DNA of 40,408 nucleotides from JAGXFP01 sp039714535 (GTDB lineage: Bacteria; Desulfobacterota; Desulfobulbia; Desulfobulbales; JAGXFP01). The notes under the pieces are model-generated. The model worked only from the letters and a program-made list of their open reading frames with translations. It did no database searches and was not told the DNA's origin. This document shows positions 15,301 through 24,400 of the stretch, in pieces. The DNA is taken from the NCBI GenBank assembly GCA_039714535.1, contig JBDLJC010000031.1:1-40408 (forward strand), in the 5' to 3' direction. A program made the translations under genes and the position numbers. The first letter of the stretch is position 1. Every line of letters begins with the position of its first letter.

Positions 15301-16467
15301 ATGATTGAAAAAGCGCTATCTGGTAACGGCAGATATTTTGCCTGGCTGACTTTTCTTCTGGTCATCATGGGTGTTGGTGGTTTGTGCTACGTCCAGCAAT
15401 TTAACTATGGTCTCGGGGTCACCGGTATGAGCCGGGATGTTTCCTGGGGTCTTTATATCTCCCAGTTTACCTTTCTGGTCGGGGTGGCTGCCGGTGGGGT
15501 TATGCTGGTGTTGCCTTACTACCTGCATAACTATAAGGTCTTCGGGAAGATCACCATCCTTGGCGAGTTCATGGCCGTGGCTGCAGTTGCCATGTGCCTG
15601 ATGTTCATCCTGGCCGATCTCGGCCAGCCGATGCGGGCCCTGAACGTGCTGCTCCATCCGACTCCGAACTCTATCCTGTTCTGGGACATGATCGTCTTAA
15701 ACGGCTACCTGTTCCTCAATATTGTCGGTGGCTGGGTGATTCTCAATGCCGAGAAGAAGGATGTACCGCCGCCCAAATGGGTCAAAGGGCTGATCTATCT
15801 CTCCATCCCCTGGGCAATCAGTATTCATACGGTAACCGCCTTTTTGTACTGTGGTCTGCCCGGACGTCATTACTGGCTGACCGCCATTCTGGCCCCCCGC
15901 TTTCTGGCCTCGGCCTTTGCGGCCGGACCATCTCTGCTGGTCATCTGTGCCTTGATCCTGCGTAAGTATACCGCTTTTGATGCAGGTAAAGAGGCGATCA
16001 ATAAGCTGGTGACTATCATCACCTATGCGGCGATCCTCAACTTCTTCTTTGTCGGTCTGGAGTTGTTCGTCGGTTACTACAGCAATATCCCGGGCCATAT
16101 GCATACCCTGGATTACCTGTTCTTCGGTTTGACGGACCATGCCGGTAACGTCTATGACAACCTGGTTGGGCCGATGCGTTTCTCCATGGTGATCGGTATG
16201 GCTGCTACTATCGCCCTGCTCTTTCCGAAGATGCGCGACAGTTATACCAAGATCGGCTGGCTGTGCGGGGCCATCTTCCTGTCCCTGTGGATCGATAAGG
16301 GGCTTGGCCTGGTGCTCGGTGGTTTCGTCCCCACGCCCCTTGAGTACATCGTTGAGTACTATCCGTCCGCTGTCGAGCTTGGAATTACCGCTGCCGTTTG
16401 GGCAACCGGCGCTTTCATCCTCACCGTTCTGTACAAGGTGGCGATTTCGGTCAAGTTAGACAAGTAG
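15301..16467 (+). CDS. dsrP: DsrP, NrfD/PsrC-like quinone-interacting membrane subunit
   Basis: 388 residues with about ten hydrophobic segments spaced evenly from residue 15 to 385. It belongs to the NrfD family and exchanges electrons between menaquinone and DsrO. Family marks include the N-terminal FAWLTFLLVIMGVGGLCYVQQ, the GMSRDVSWGLYISQFTF segment, and ADLGQPMRALNVLLHPTPNSILFWD. GGTTAAAG precedes the ATG. It is the last gene of the operon; a terminator follows within 60 bases. Together with DsrM, the presence of two quinone-facing subunits is the normal composition of the five-subunit complex. Confidence 0.95.
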   Translation: MIEKALSGNGRYFAWLTFLLVIMGVGGLCYVQQFNYGLGVTGMSRDVSWGLYISQFTFLVGVAAGGVMLVLPYYLHNYKVFGKITILGEFMAVAAVAMCLMFILADLGQPMRALNVLLHPTPNSILFWDMIVLNGYLFLNIVGGWVILNAEKKDVPPPKWVKGLIYLSIPWAISIHTVTAFLYCGLPGRHYWLTAILAPRFLASAFAAGPSLLVICALILRKYTAFDAGKEAINKLVTIITYAAILNFFFVGLELFVGYYSNIPGHMHTLDYLFFGLTDHAGNVYDNLVGPMRFSMVIGMAATIALLFPKMRDSYTKIGWLCGAIFLSLWIDKGLGLVLGGFVPTPLEYIVEYYPSAVELGITAAVWATGAFILTVLYKVAISVKLDK

Positions 16468-16517
16468 AGTTGATTGGCCGAACAACGCACCAGACGGTGT
16501 TAGTTATTATGCCCTCA

Positions 16518-16552
16518 AAGCAAGCTTCCCGGTTGGGGGGCTTGCTTTTTTT
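16518..16552 (+). terminator. Intrinsic terminator of the dsr operon
   Basis: AAGCAAGC (from 16518) pairs with GCTTGCTT (16540-16547) across a loop of about 14 bases, followed by a T-run to 16552. It closes dsrMKJOP. Confidence 0.85.
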
Positions 16553-16636
16553 ATGACTTTCCAGTGAGAAAAAAAGTCTTAGTCTCATATGCAGTCTGTC
16601 TATAACTTTTCTTGTTGCTGAAACCGAGCGACCATT

Positions 16637-18970
16637 ATGACAAAAAAAACCACTACCATCCTCGATCGAATCGGCAATACCCCGCTTGTTACGATTCGGC
16701 GCCTGAATCCTTTTAAGAATGTGACCATCTTCGCCAAGCTGGAGGCCTTTAACCCCGGCGGCTCCATTAAGGACCGAATTGCCCTTAATATGATCGAAGA
16801 GGCGGAACGGCGGGGTGAACTGACCCCGGATCGGATTGTCCTTGAGGCGACAAGTGGCAACACCGGTATCGGGCTGGCGATGGTTTGCGCCGTTAAGGGC
16901 TATAAGTGCCAATTGGTGATGCCGGAATCGGCCAGCATTGAGCGGCGCAAGATCATGACCGCCTACGGGGCTGAAATTCTCCTTACTCCCGCCAAGCGCT
17001 CCACCGATGGCGCTATCGAGCAGGCCTATGCCATGGCCCGAGAGCATCCGGATCGTTATTTCCTTACCGACCAGTTCAATAACGACGCCAACTGGCAGAC
17101 CCATTATAAATTCACCGGTCCGGAGATCTGGGAACAGACCGGCGGCAAGGTGACCGACGTTATCTCCACCCTCGGCACCACCGGGACCGCCATGGGCCTC
17201 AGCCGTTATTTTGCCGAGCATCATCCGGAAGTTAAAGTTACCGCCATGGAGCCATTTCTGGGCCACAAGCTCCAGGGCCTCAAGAATATGAAGGAGTCAT
17301 ACGTCCCCGGTATATTCGTGCGGAATGAACCCCACCAGATCCTCAATATCCCGGACGAAGAGTCATTTGCCAAGGCCCGGCAACTGGCCGGACGCGAGGG
17401 GATTTTTGTGGGGATGAGTTCCGGGGCCGCTCTCTGTGCCGCATTGACCAGGGCCAGCCAGATCAAGCAGGGGGTTATTGTCGTTATTTTCCCGGACGGT
17501 GGCGAGAAGTACCTGTCGACATCCCTGTTTAGTGCGGAGCAGCCCGAAGAAGTGCCGGAATCATCCTCCCAGCTGCGCTTTTACAATACCCTTAGTCGGC
17601 GCAAACAGATATTTAGGCCGGTCAATAAGGGTGAGGTGACCTTCTACAACTGCGGACCCACGGCCCATGAACTGACTAATCTGAGTCACTGTCGGCGTTT
17701 TATTCATTCAGATCTGGTTAACCGGGTTCTGGCGAGTAAGGGCTATAGGGTGAAGTTTTATATGAACTTTACTGATCTTGATGATAACACCATCAAGGGG
17801 GCCGAGGAGCGGGGGGAGTCCGTTGCGGATTTTACGGCCAGGTATGTTAAACAGTTCAAGGATGATCTGCAATCCCTAGGGGTAATCCCGGCCACCGGTT
17901 ACCCCCAGGCCTCCAAACATGTCTCCCGGATGATCGATATGGCGGGGGAGCTTGTCAAAAAGGGCTTTGCCTACGAGAAGCACGGGTCCATCTATTTTGA
18001 TATCTCCAAGTTTGCCAAATACGGGCGCTTGTCCGGGGTGGATCTCAGTAAGGTCCAATCCGGGAAGACCGTCGATCTGGACAATTATGAAAAGGACAGT
18101 CCGGTCGATTTCACCCTGCTCAAGCGCTCAACTCTGACCGAACTTAAGAGCGGCATCTTTTTCGAGACCGAGTGGGGGAAGATGCGGCCCGGCTGGCATA
18201 TAGAATGCGCCGCCATGTCGTGCCATTTTCTGGGGGACACCATCGATATCCATTCGAGCAGCCGTGATCTGATGTTTCCCCATCATGAGAACGAGATTGC
18301 CATTGCCGAGTCGTTAAGCGGCAAGCCCCTGGCTAATTATTGGCTGCACAGCGAGTTGTTCCTGGTTGACGGCAAAAAGATGGGTCGTGAGGGCGGTAAT
18401 CTCCTCACCCTGCAGGATTTGCTGGATAAAGGCTATTCGGCCCGGGAGGTTCGCTACTATCTGTTGCGGACCCATTACCGCAAGCCGATTAATTTTTCCT
18501 TCAAGAAATTTGATGTGGCCCTGAAGAGCCTTAAGCGCTTGGATGAGTTTTGCACCAAACTGCTTTGCCTGCCCCTGGGCCTGCCCCATTCTGAGGTTGC
18601 AACCTACCTGACCGGGATGGAGGAGGTCTTTTTCGCGGCCCTTGATGATGATCTTAATGTTTCAAAAGCTTTCGGGGCTATTTTTGATTTTATTAAAAAG
18701 GTCAATCCCATTCTCAATGAAGGCAACCTGGATCGCGATCAGAAAGAATATATCCTCGAAGCCCTGCGGCGGATGAATTCGGTCCTCAACCTGCTGAACC
18801 TTGATAAATGCCCTCTGGCCCCGGAGATCGACAAACTGATCCGGGACCGGGAAGATGCCCGGCGCAACGGCGATTGGGCAAAGGCGGATGATGTTCGGCA
18901 AGAGTTGGCCGATCAGGGCATTGAGGTTATCGATACGGTAAAAGGGACGGCCTGGAAAGAGAAGAAATGA
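16637..18970 (+). CDS. Fusion of cysteine synthase (CysK) and cysteinyl-tRNA synthetase-like domain (CysS)
   Basis: 777 residues. Residues about 5-305 form an O-acetylserine sulfhydrylase: GNTPLVTI, PLP lysine K45 in GGSIKDR, the SGNTGIG loop, and GTTGTAMG. They make cysteine from sulfide and O-acetylserine. Residues about 312-777 align with CysRS along the full length. The zinc ligands are kept: C339 (YNCGPT), C524 (GWHIEC), H549 and E553 (PHHENE). However the HIGH box reads NLSH (348-351) and KMSKS reads KMGRE (581-585), and the usual GGGSD before LMFPHHE is SSSRD. The aminoacylation chemistry may therefore be changed, or the domain may activate cysteine for another purpose. The gene lies alone after the dsr operon with a weak ribosome site. 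Confidence 0.9.
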   Translation: MTKKTTTILDRIGNTPLVTIRRLNPFKNVTIFAKLEAFNPGGSIKDRIALNMIEEAERRGELTPDRIVLEATSGNTGIGLAMVCAVKGYKCQLVMPESASIERRKIMTAYGAEILLTPAKRSTDGAIEQAYAMAREHPDRYFLTDQFNNDANWQTHYKFTGPEIWEQTGGKVTDVISTLGTTGTAMGLSRYFAEHHPEVKVTAMEPFLGHKLQGLKNMKESYVPGIFVRNEPHQILNIPDEESFAKARQLAGREGIFVGMSSGAALCAALTRASQIKQGVIVVIFPDGGEKYLSTSLFSAEQPEEVPESSSQLRFYNTLSRRKQIFRPVNKGEVTFYNCGPTAHELTNLSHCRRFIHSDLVNRVLASKGYRVKFYMNFTDLDDNTIKGAEERGESVADFTARYVKQFKDDLQSLGVIPATGYPQASKHVSRMIDMAGELVKKGFAYEKHGSIYFDISKFAKYGRLSGVDLSKVQSGKTVDLDNYEKDSPVDFTLLKRSTLTELKSGIFFETEWGKMRPGWHIECAAMSCHFLGDTIDIHSSSRDLMFPHHENEIAIAESLSGKPLANYWLHSELFLVDGKKMGREGGNLLTLQDLLDKGYSAREVRYYLLRTHYRKPINFSFKKFDVALKSLKRLDEFCTKLLCLPLGLPHSEVATYLTGMEEVFFAALDDDLNVSKAFGAIFDFIKKVNPILNEGNLDRDQKEYILEALRRMNSVLNLLNLDKCPLAPEIDKLIRDREDARRNGDWAKADDVRQELADQGIEVIDTVKGTAWKEKK

Positions 18971-19157
18971 GTGAATAAGCTGGGTGCGTTTTACCCTGGT
19001 TGCTTGCCGGGCGTTGTCCTAATCGAGAAATAGCGGCAATTTCTGTCCTGTTTCTGTTAGGATAATGAGATGAATAAGATATAGATTTGGTCGTGAAAAT
19101 ATGGCCTTGCAGTTAATTTCACCGACCCCATTTCATGGTGTTGCCCATCATAAATAT

Positions 19158-19206
19158 GCACCCGTAACTGAGCTGGATAGCGAACGGGCTGCTAACGTCT
19201 ATAAGG
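19158..19206 (+). pseudogene. tRNA-like remnant resembling the 5' half of tRNA-Arg(TCT)
   Basis: The segment begins GCACCCGTAACTGAGCTGG and continues through ATAG, AACGG and CTAA to about 19206. Aligned by eye to the intact tRNA at 40332 it keeps about 33 of the first 40 positions, including the D-loop core AGCTGGATAG and the start of the anticodon stem. After CTAA the match fades; there is no T-arm or 3' acceptor strand. It cannot be a working tRNA. It could be a displaced half left by integration into a tRNA gene, or a decayed copy of another tRNA. Confidence 0.55.
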
Positions 19207-19468
19207 GGCCATGATTCTTTCGTGATTTTGCCCTTTTTGTTTATGGACGCCAACCGTATTTTTTCCCTTTCATCGCAGAAAATCCAAAGAATTGTTTCCT
19301 TTTTCGGTCCGTTACTGGGGCGCTTGATCTCTTTTTGTGGGGAATTTCCGTTCAGCAAAAAATCTTAATGTTAAGGCTGGAACAGGTAAAAAGCCAAACC
19401 ATGATTCTGTGTGTAAACCAAGCAGGTGCAGGGGTTGCAGGGAGGTGGTGTTTTTTTATAAAAAAAGG

Positions 19469-19498
19469 TTGCAAATGATTATTGATAATTAATATCAT
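19469..19498 (+). promoter_or_regulatory. Candidate promoter overlapped by a Fur-like box, MCO operon
   Basis: TTGCAA (19469-19474) and TATCAT (19493-19498) are spaced by 18 bases. Between and over them lies GATTAT-T-GATAAT-T-AATATC (19477-19496). Two forward NATWAT hexamers and one imperfect reverse hexamer match the array form of a Fur binding site. A Fur-type repressor here would block transcription when iron is sufficient. Assignment is by pattern only. Confidence 0.45.
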
Positions 19499-19621
19499 AA
19501 AGGTGTCACGGGGTGGTAGTCCCGCAGATGCATTTTAGGAGCAAAAAAAGAAGCAAAAAAAAACTGGACAAAATTATTAAAAAAAAGAGAGGATGTTCAT
19601 AGTGTCTCGATAAAAGGCTGC

Positions 19622-19646
19622 TGGTTTTAGATTAAAACCATTTTTT
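19622..19646 (+). terminator. Terminator-like hairpin in the leader of the MCO operon
   Basis: TGGTTTT (19622-19628) pairs with AAAACCA (19634-19640) around AGATT, followed by TTTTTT (19641-19646). An outer stem AAGGCT (19614-19619) with AGCCTT (19653-19658) can enclose it. It lies between the candidate promoter and the first gene, in the position of an attenuator. Confidence 0.6.
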
Positions 19647-19714
19647 GAGCATAGCCTTATCCTGAATATTAGAAATATTTGTTTTTTGTTAAACCAATTA
19701 GCAAAGGGGTCGAA

Positions 19715-21361
19715 ATGATGAAAGGTGTGCTTAAACTGTTTGGGATTTTTTTTCTATCGCTTAGTTTGTTTGCCTGCGGAGGCGGTGGTGGCGGGGGAGG
19801 TGTTGTAGCCCCAACGGCGACAGTGACTGGAACCGTTACCGATTCGACTCTGGAACCGGTGGCCGGAGTGTCGGTTACCGTTCAGGGGGGCAGCACCACT
19901 CAGACTGATGCGGCCGGCCGCTATACCTTGAGCGGCATTTCTGCAATTGCCCACCAGATCTCTTTTTCCCCACCGGCCAATAAATATTTTCCGGCTGCCG
20001 CCACGGTGGTTTGTGTAGGCGGTAAGACCACGGTCCTTGATATCTTTCTGGCCCGGGGCGAAGGGGTGGCCCTTGCTGATGCTGATCTGGGTGGCACAAT
20101 TACTTCGCCCACCTACATCAATGCGGTCCAGGATTCGACCTTTGTCCTTACGGCAACCGATGTGAAGGACAGCACCGGTGCGGACTACATCGGTGATGCC
20201 ACAGTTTATGTGGCCCCGATCGATGTCGGTAAACCCGGGCACGGCCTCGCCTCCTACCAGTCCAATCTCGGCAATGTCTTCACGGCCCTGACCGGTTCAC
20301 CCTCATCAACATCGACTATCGAAATTTTCGGCGCTGCCGCAGTGGCAATCGAGGATCCCGCAGCAACCCCTCTTGCCTTGGTGGCAGCTGGCAGCACCTC
20401 AACCCTGGAATTGCCGATCCCGGATTCACCGGCCGACGTAATAAGGTTAACAGCTCCTCAGCCGACTGCCTCCCTCTGGTATTATGACGAGAGCGTCGGC
20501 GCCCTGGTCGAACACGCCAACCTGGCGACATATAATGTCGGCACGGTGTCCGGCCCTTATTATGAGGCAACCATCGACCGGACCGGGCTCTGGCTGGCCG
20601 GGGTCGAACATCTCACCCCGACAATAATTAACGGCACCCTGCTTTTCAGTAACAACGCCGCAGCCGCAGGAGCCACGATCTATGCCGCCGGTGACGATCA
20701 TGGCTTCACTCACATCACCTCCACCGATGCCAGCGGCAGCTTTTCCTTTCCGGCCAAGAGCGGCAGTGACCTGACCCTCCACTTCGTGGTCTCCGCCAAC
20801 GGAGCCCAATGGCCCCATGAAATTTCGCTCACCGGCCTTAACGCGGCCAATGCGGCAATGGGCAATATCGACCTGCCATTTGCGCCGCCGGTTGTCGGCG
20901 CAGCAGCTCAAGCAACCATCACCGTTGATGACCGTGACATTGCTGGTGGCGGTAATGCACCGGATGTCCTCGGTTACGTCCTCTCCTCAGGCCGACAATT
21001 AAGCGACCCGGACTCAGCAGACGATAGCACGGCCAGAAATATCGGCAATGTTGTTTTTGTCGCCAGTAGTCTTGCGGAATTTGATCCGATAACTGTTGAC
21101 CCAAGCCTGAATGGCAGCGCCATCCAAGTTATTGCTGGGCAGACATTTGGGACTTTGTCCTCTGTCCCGACAATTGGATACATTGCTGATAAGGTCAATC
21201 TCGATCCCGCCGTTACCACTTTTCCGGTGTTGCTGGCGGTCCAGACTGACAAGGGACATTACGGCAAGATCTCAATTGATTCGGTCACCTCGCTTGATCT
21301 GAATAACAACGAATGGCGGATAACTTTCCGCCATGCCTTCTCACTGACAAATACTTTTTAA
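19715..21361 (+). CDS. Lipoprotein with carboxypeptidase-regulatory-like domains, first gene of the MCO operon
   Basis: 548 residues from the ATG at 19715 (a second ATG follows at once), with AGGGG upstream; the longer frame from 19679 is not preferred. The signal peptide ends in a lipobox LSLFAC followed by a run of Gly, so the mature protein is a lipid-anchored surface or periplasmic protein. Residues about 34-115 form a carboxypeptidase-regulatory-like domain (TVTGTVTDSTLEPVAGVSV, then TDAAGRYTLSGI). A second such module occurs near residues 305-385 (IINGTLLFSNNAAAAGATIY). No catalytic or haem motif is visible. It is 39 bases upstream of the giant secreted protein and is likely a partner or anchor for it. 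Confidence 0.8.
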   Translation: MMKGVLKLFGIFFLSLSLFACGGGGGGGGVVAPTATVTGTVTDSTLEPVAGVSVTVQGGSTTQTDAAGRYTLSGISAIAHQISFSPPANKYFPAAATVVCVGGKTTVLDIFLARGEGVALADADLGGTITSPTYINAVQDSTFVLTATDVKDSTGADYIGDATVYVAPIDVGKPGHGLASYQSNLGNVFTALTGSPSSTSTIEIFGAAAVAIEDPAATPLALVAAGSTSTLELPIPDSPADVIRLTAPQPTASLWYYDESVGALVEHANLATYNVGTVSGPYYEATIDRTGLWLAGVEHLTPTIINGTLLFSNNAAAAGATIYAAGDDHGFTHITSTDASGSFSFPAKSGSDLTLHFVVSANGAQWPHEISLTGLNAANAAMGNIDLPFAPPVVGAAAQATITVDDRDIAGGGNAPDVLGYVLSSGRQLSDPDSADDSTARNIGNVVFVASSLAEFDPITVDPSLNGSAIQVIAGQTFGTLSSVPTIGYIADKVNLDPAVTTFPVLLAVQTDKGHYGKISIDSVTSLDLNNNEWRITFRHAFSLTNTF

Positions 21362-21400
21362 GTTCAGACGATTATATGGCTATAGAACGGAGGAGTTCTT

Positions 21401-24400
21401 ATGAAAAATAAAGCGACCAAAATATTTCCCAAAAGGGTCCGGCTCGTCTGCCTGTTGGCGCTGGCCCTGACCTTGGGCTGGCAGACTGCGGCCTCGGGTT
21501 TTACCCTCAATGTAGTCGATCATGCGGGGGCTCCGATTGCCAACGGTTTTCGCTGGCTGCTGGAAGAGGACAATACCAACATGCCTGTGATCCCGACTCC
21601 CGGGGAGGCGGTGACCGCCACCAAGAGCGTCAGTCTTGATATTCACAAGAGCTACGCGCCGGTTGCGGCCAGTGGCATTTCAGCAACCGACAATACCGTT
21701 ATCACCCCCCCGGATCTGAACGGTCTGTATATCCTGTCGGTTTTGCCATCCACCGGTTATTCCGTCGGTGGCGCCACGATCAGCGGCAATCCGACCACGG
21801 TAACGGTGGTGGTCCATAGCCTGCCGATACCCACCTCGCAGATCTCGATCCTGATTTTTCAGGATCATGCTCCGATCAATAATGTCCCCGATGACGGCGA
21901 AATCGGTCTGGCCGGCGCCTCGGTGACTTTACATGACGCCGCCGGCCAGCTGATGCAGGATGGTTTCGGCAACCCCCTTGGCACGGAGTACAACACCGGA
22001 GCCCCATGCGACACCGATTTCGACCCCGATCCGGCAAGTCCCACTACCTGTGTGACATTATTGGGTAATGGCTCGGTAATTACCCCTGCCTCCGGCGAGG
22101 TTGTGATCAAGAACCTGACCCCCGGCAAGTATGGGGTGGTTGTCACCCCGCCGGCAGCTGCCGCACCCGGCCAGTGGGTTCAGACCAGCACCATTGAAGG
22201 AACCCGGACCGTTGATGCCTGGGTCAAGGCCGATGAACCGGAACTGTACGTGGAAGGATTCGGCACCGGTTTTTATCATGCCTTTATCGGCTTTGTAAAC
22301 CCCGACGCTTTGCCGGGTTTTGCTGTCGGCGGTACCGGTAAAATAACCGGTAATCTGCGCTACAACCATTTTGATCGGCCGCCGGCCAACCAGGGTTTCC
22401 ATATCGGCCCACCGGTCAAGGACTGCTGGGTCGGCGTTAACGACCCTGTTTCCGGCCAGGGGTTGTATGCCGCTCCCTGTTTCGACGGGATTGTCGGAGG
22501 TGACCCCAACGTTGAAATTCCCAGCAGCTTTTCCATTCCCGCGGTCCCCCCCGGCACCTATCAGTTGGTGAGTTGGGACAAACCGATTGATGCTCTGTTC
22601 GGCTTTAAAACGGTGACTATGCCTGCCACCGGTGACCTTAATCTTGGCACCGTTCTCGCCTTCCGCTGGTTCGGCTCACTTCTTGGTAATGTTTACCTTG
22701 ATGACAATGAAAACGGGATACGGGACGCTGGCGAAGCCGGGCTGGCTGAACAGAACATCAATATCCGTTTTCGGGACGGCACCATCTACCAGGCCCAGGC
22801 CACCGATATTTTTGGCGGCTACGCCCTGGAGGAGGTTTTTCCTTTCTTCAAATGGCTGGTTGTTGAGGTCGATTTTGCCAGATTCAAGGCGACCGGCATG
22901 ACGGCGGCGGTTGATCATGGCGGGGCGATTCCGGGAGGATTTGACGAAAATAATCCCTGGGGTCCGTTACCATTTCTCCCGACCTTTGATCAATTAAACC
23001 CGCAACCCCAGGCGGCCGATAACCCCAACACCGGCAATAACTTCTCGCGCACCGAGACCGGTGAGGTTCTGACCCAGGCCATGCATCTGTTTCTTAACCA
23101 GACCAATGTCATTGACTGGGGCAAGCAGACCTATACCGGTACTGAAAACGGCGGGGTCTCCGGTGTGGTCATGTACGCGGTGACCAGGGCGGAAAATGAT
23201 CCGCGCTTTGCCGCCGGCGAAGAATGGGAACCTGGTATCCCCCGGGTGCAGATGAATCTGTACATGGACAGCAACGGCGACAGCATTATTGATGACTTGA
23301 ATAGTGACGGCGGCCCGACCCTGGCCGATGTTGACAATTATCCATTTGCCAATTTCCCCGGTGCTGAGGATGTCGATCGCAATGGCAATAGCGTTTTTGA
23401 TCCAGGCGATGCGGTCAGCATTACGACCACGGACAGCTGGAATGATAATCCTCCTTCCGGTTGCGTCCAGACCCTGCCGATTGTCCATGGCCAGCCCATT
23501 CCCGAGTGTGCCGATTCCTTTGGTACCTGGAACCAGGTTCGGCCCGGGGTCTTTGATGGCGGCTATGCCTTCAATTCCTATTATCCAGGCGGTATCGCCT
23601 CGGGCAGTAATGAGATAAACGGTTTGCCATCCGGGCAAATCTTTATTGTTGAGGCGACTACTCCGCCTGGCTATCTCCTGCTCAAGGAAGAGGATAAAAA
23701 TGTTGATTTCGGAGATCTGCTTCAGCCCAGCACCCAGCTCCTGGCGCCGGTCTGTGTCGGTGACGGCCATCTGGTGCCGACTCTGTTGAGCTTTCAGACC
23801 GATGACGACGGCGCCCCTCTGGATGGTCTTGTTTTTGAAGACTTGATTCCCAGCCCCTTTGGCGGTGAGACCCGGCCCCTCTGCGATCGTAAACAGATTG
23901 GCCTAAATGCCCAGGAGAACGCGGCGGCGGATTTCTTCTTCTTCACCAAGGTTCCCAAGGCGGCCAGGGCAGTGGGCTTTGTCAATAATGACCTCTCCGC
24001 CGAGTTCAACCAAGGCAGTCCTAATTTCGGCGAAAAAGCCGCGCCTGCCTGGATTCCGGTCTCCTTCAGGGATTGGAAGGGTAACGAGTTGACTAGGGTC
24101 TATACCGATGAGTTTGGCGGTTATAATGCCATGCTGCCTTCAACCTATTCGGTAAATGTTCCTTCGCCCACCGGGGTTGCGCCAAATATGATTACCCTGG
24201 TGTTGAATGATCCGTACCTGCCGGACGGTTCCCTTGACCCGAATCATAGTCCGGATTACAGCGTCACGGCCTGGACCTTTCAATACGAAGCCGGCCGCAC
24301 CTCATATCTCGACACCCCGATTGTGCCGGTGGCCTCCTTTGTTAATTTTCCGGCGGGCAATCTCGATGCCGAACCGGCTGATGGGACCCCGGTAATTACC

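Larger units (their letters stand above)
18971..19714. other. Intergenic region between cysK-cysS and the MCO operon
   Basis: 744 bases, distinctly AT-rich toward the right. It holds a weak hairpin (AGAAAT/ATTTCT, 19026-19044), a tRNA-like remnant (19158-19206), a Fur-like box and promoter (about 19469-19498) and a leader terminator (19622-19646), each listed separately. A 79-codon minus-strand frame at 19119-19358 starts with TTG, has no ribosome site and overlaps the tRNA-like segment; I do not call it a gene. Confidence 0.6.

Noticed and set aside
19119..19358. A 79-codon minus-strand frame in the spacer
   Set aside because: It has a TTG start, no ribosome site and overlaps the tRNA-like remnant; no family pattern.
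19400..19530. c-di-GMP (GEMM) riboswitch before the MCO operon
   Set aside because: Some GCC, GGTG and GGTAG strings are present, but the conserved order of the aptamer cannot be laid out.
22994..23770. Minus-strand frames of 100-260 codons inside the giant protein gene
   Set aside because: Low-complexity antisense frames without ribosome sites; the sense frame is continuous for 2314 codons with clear domains.
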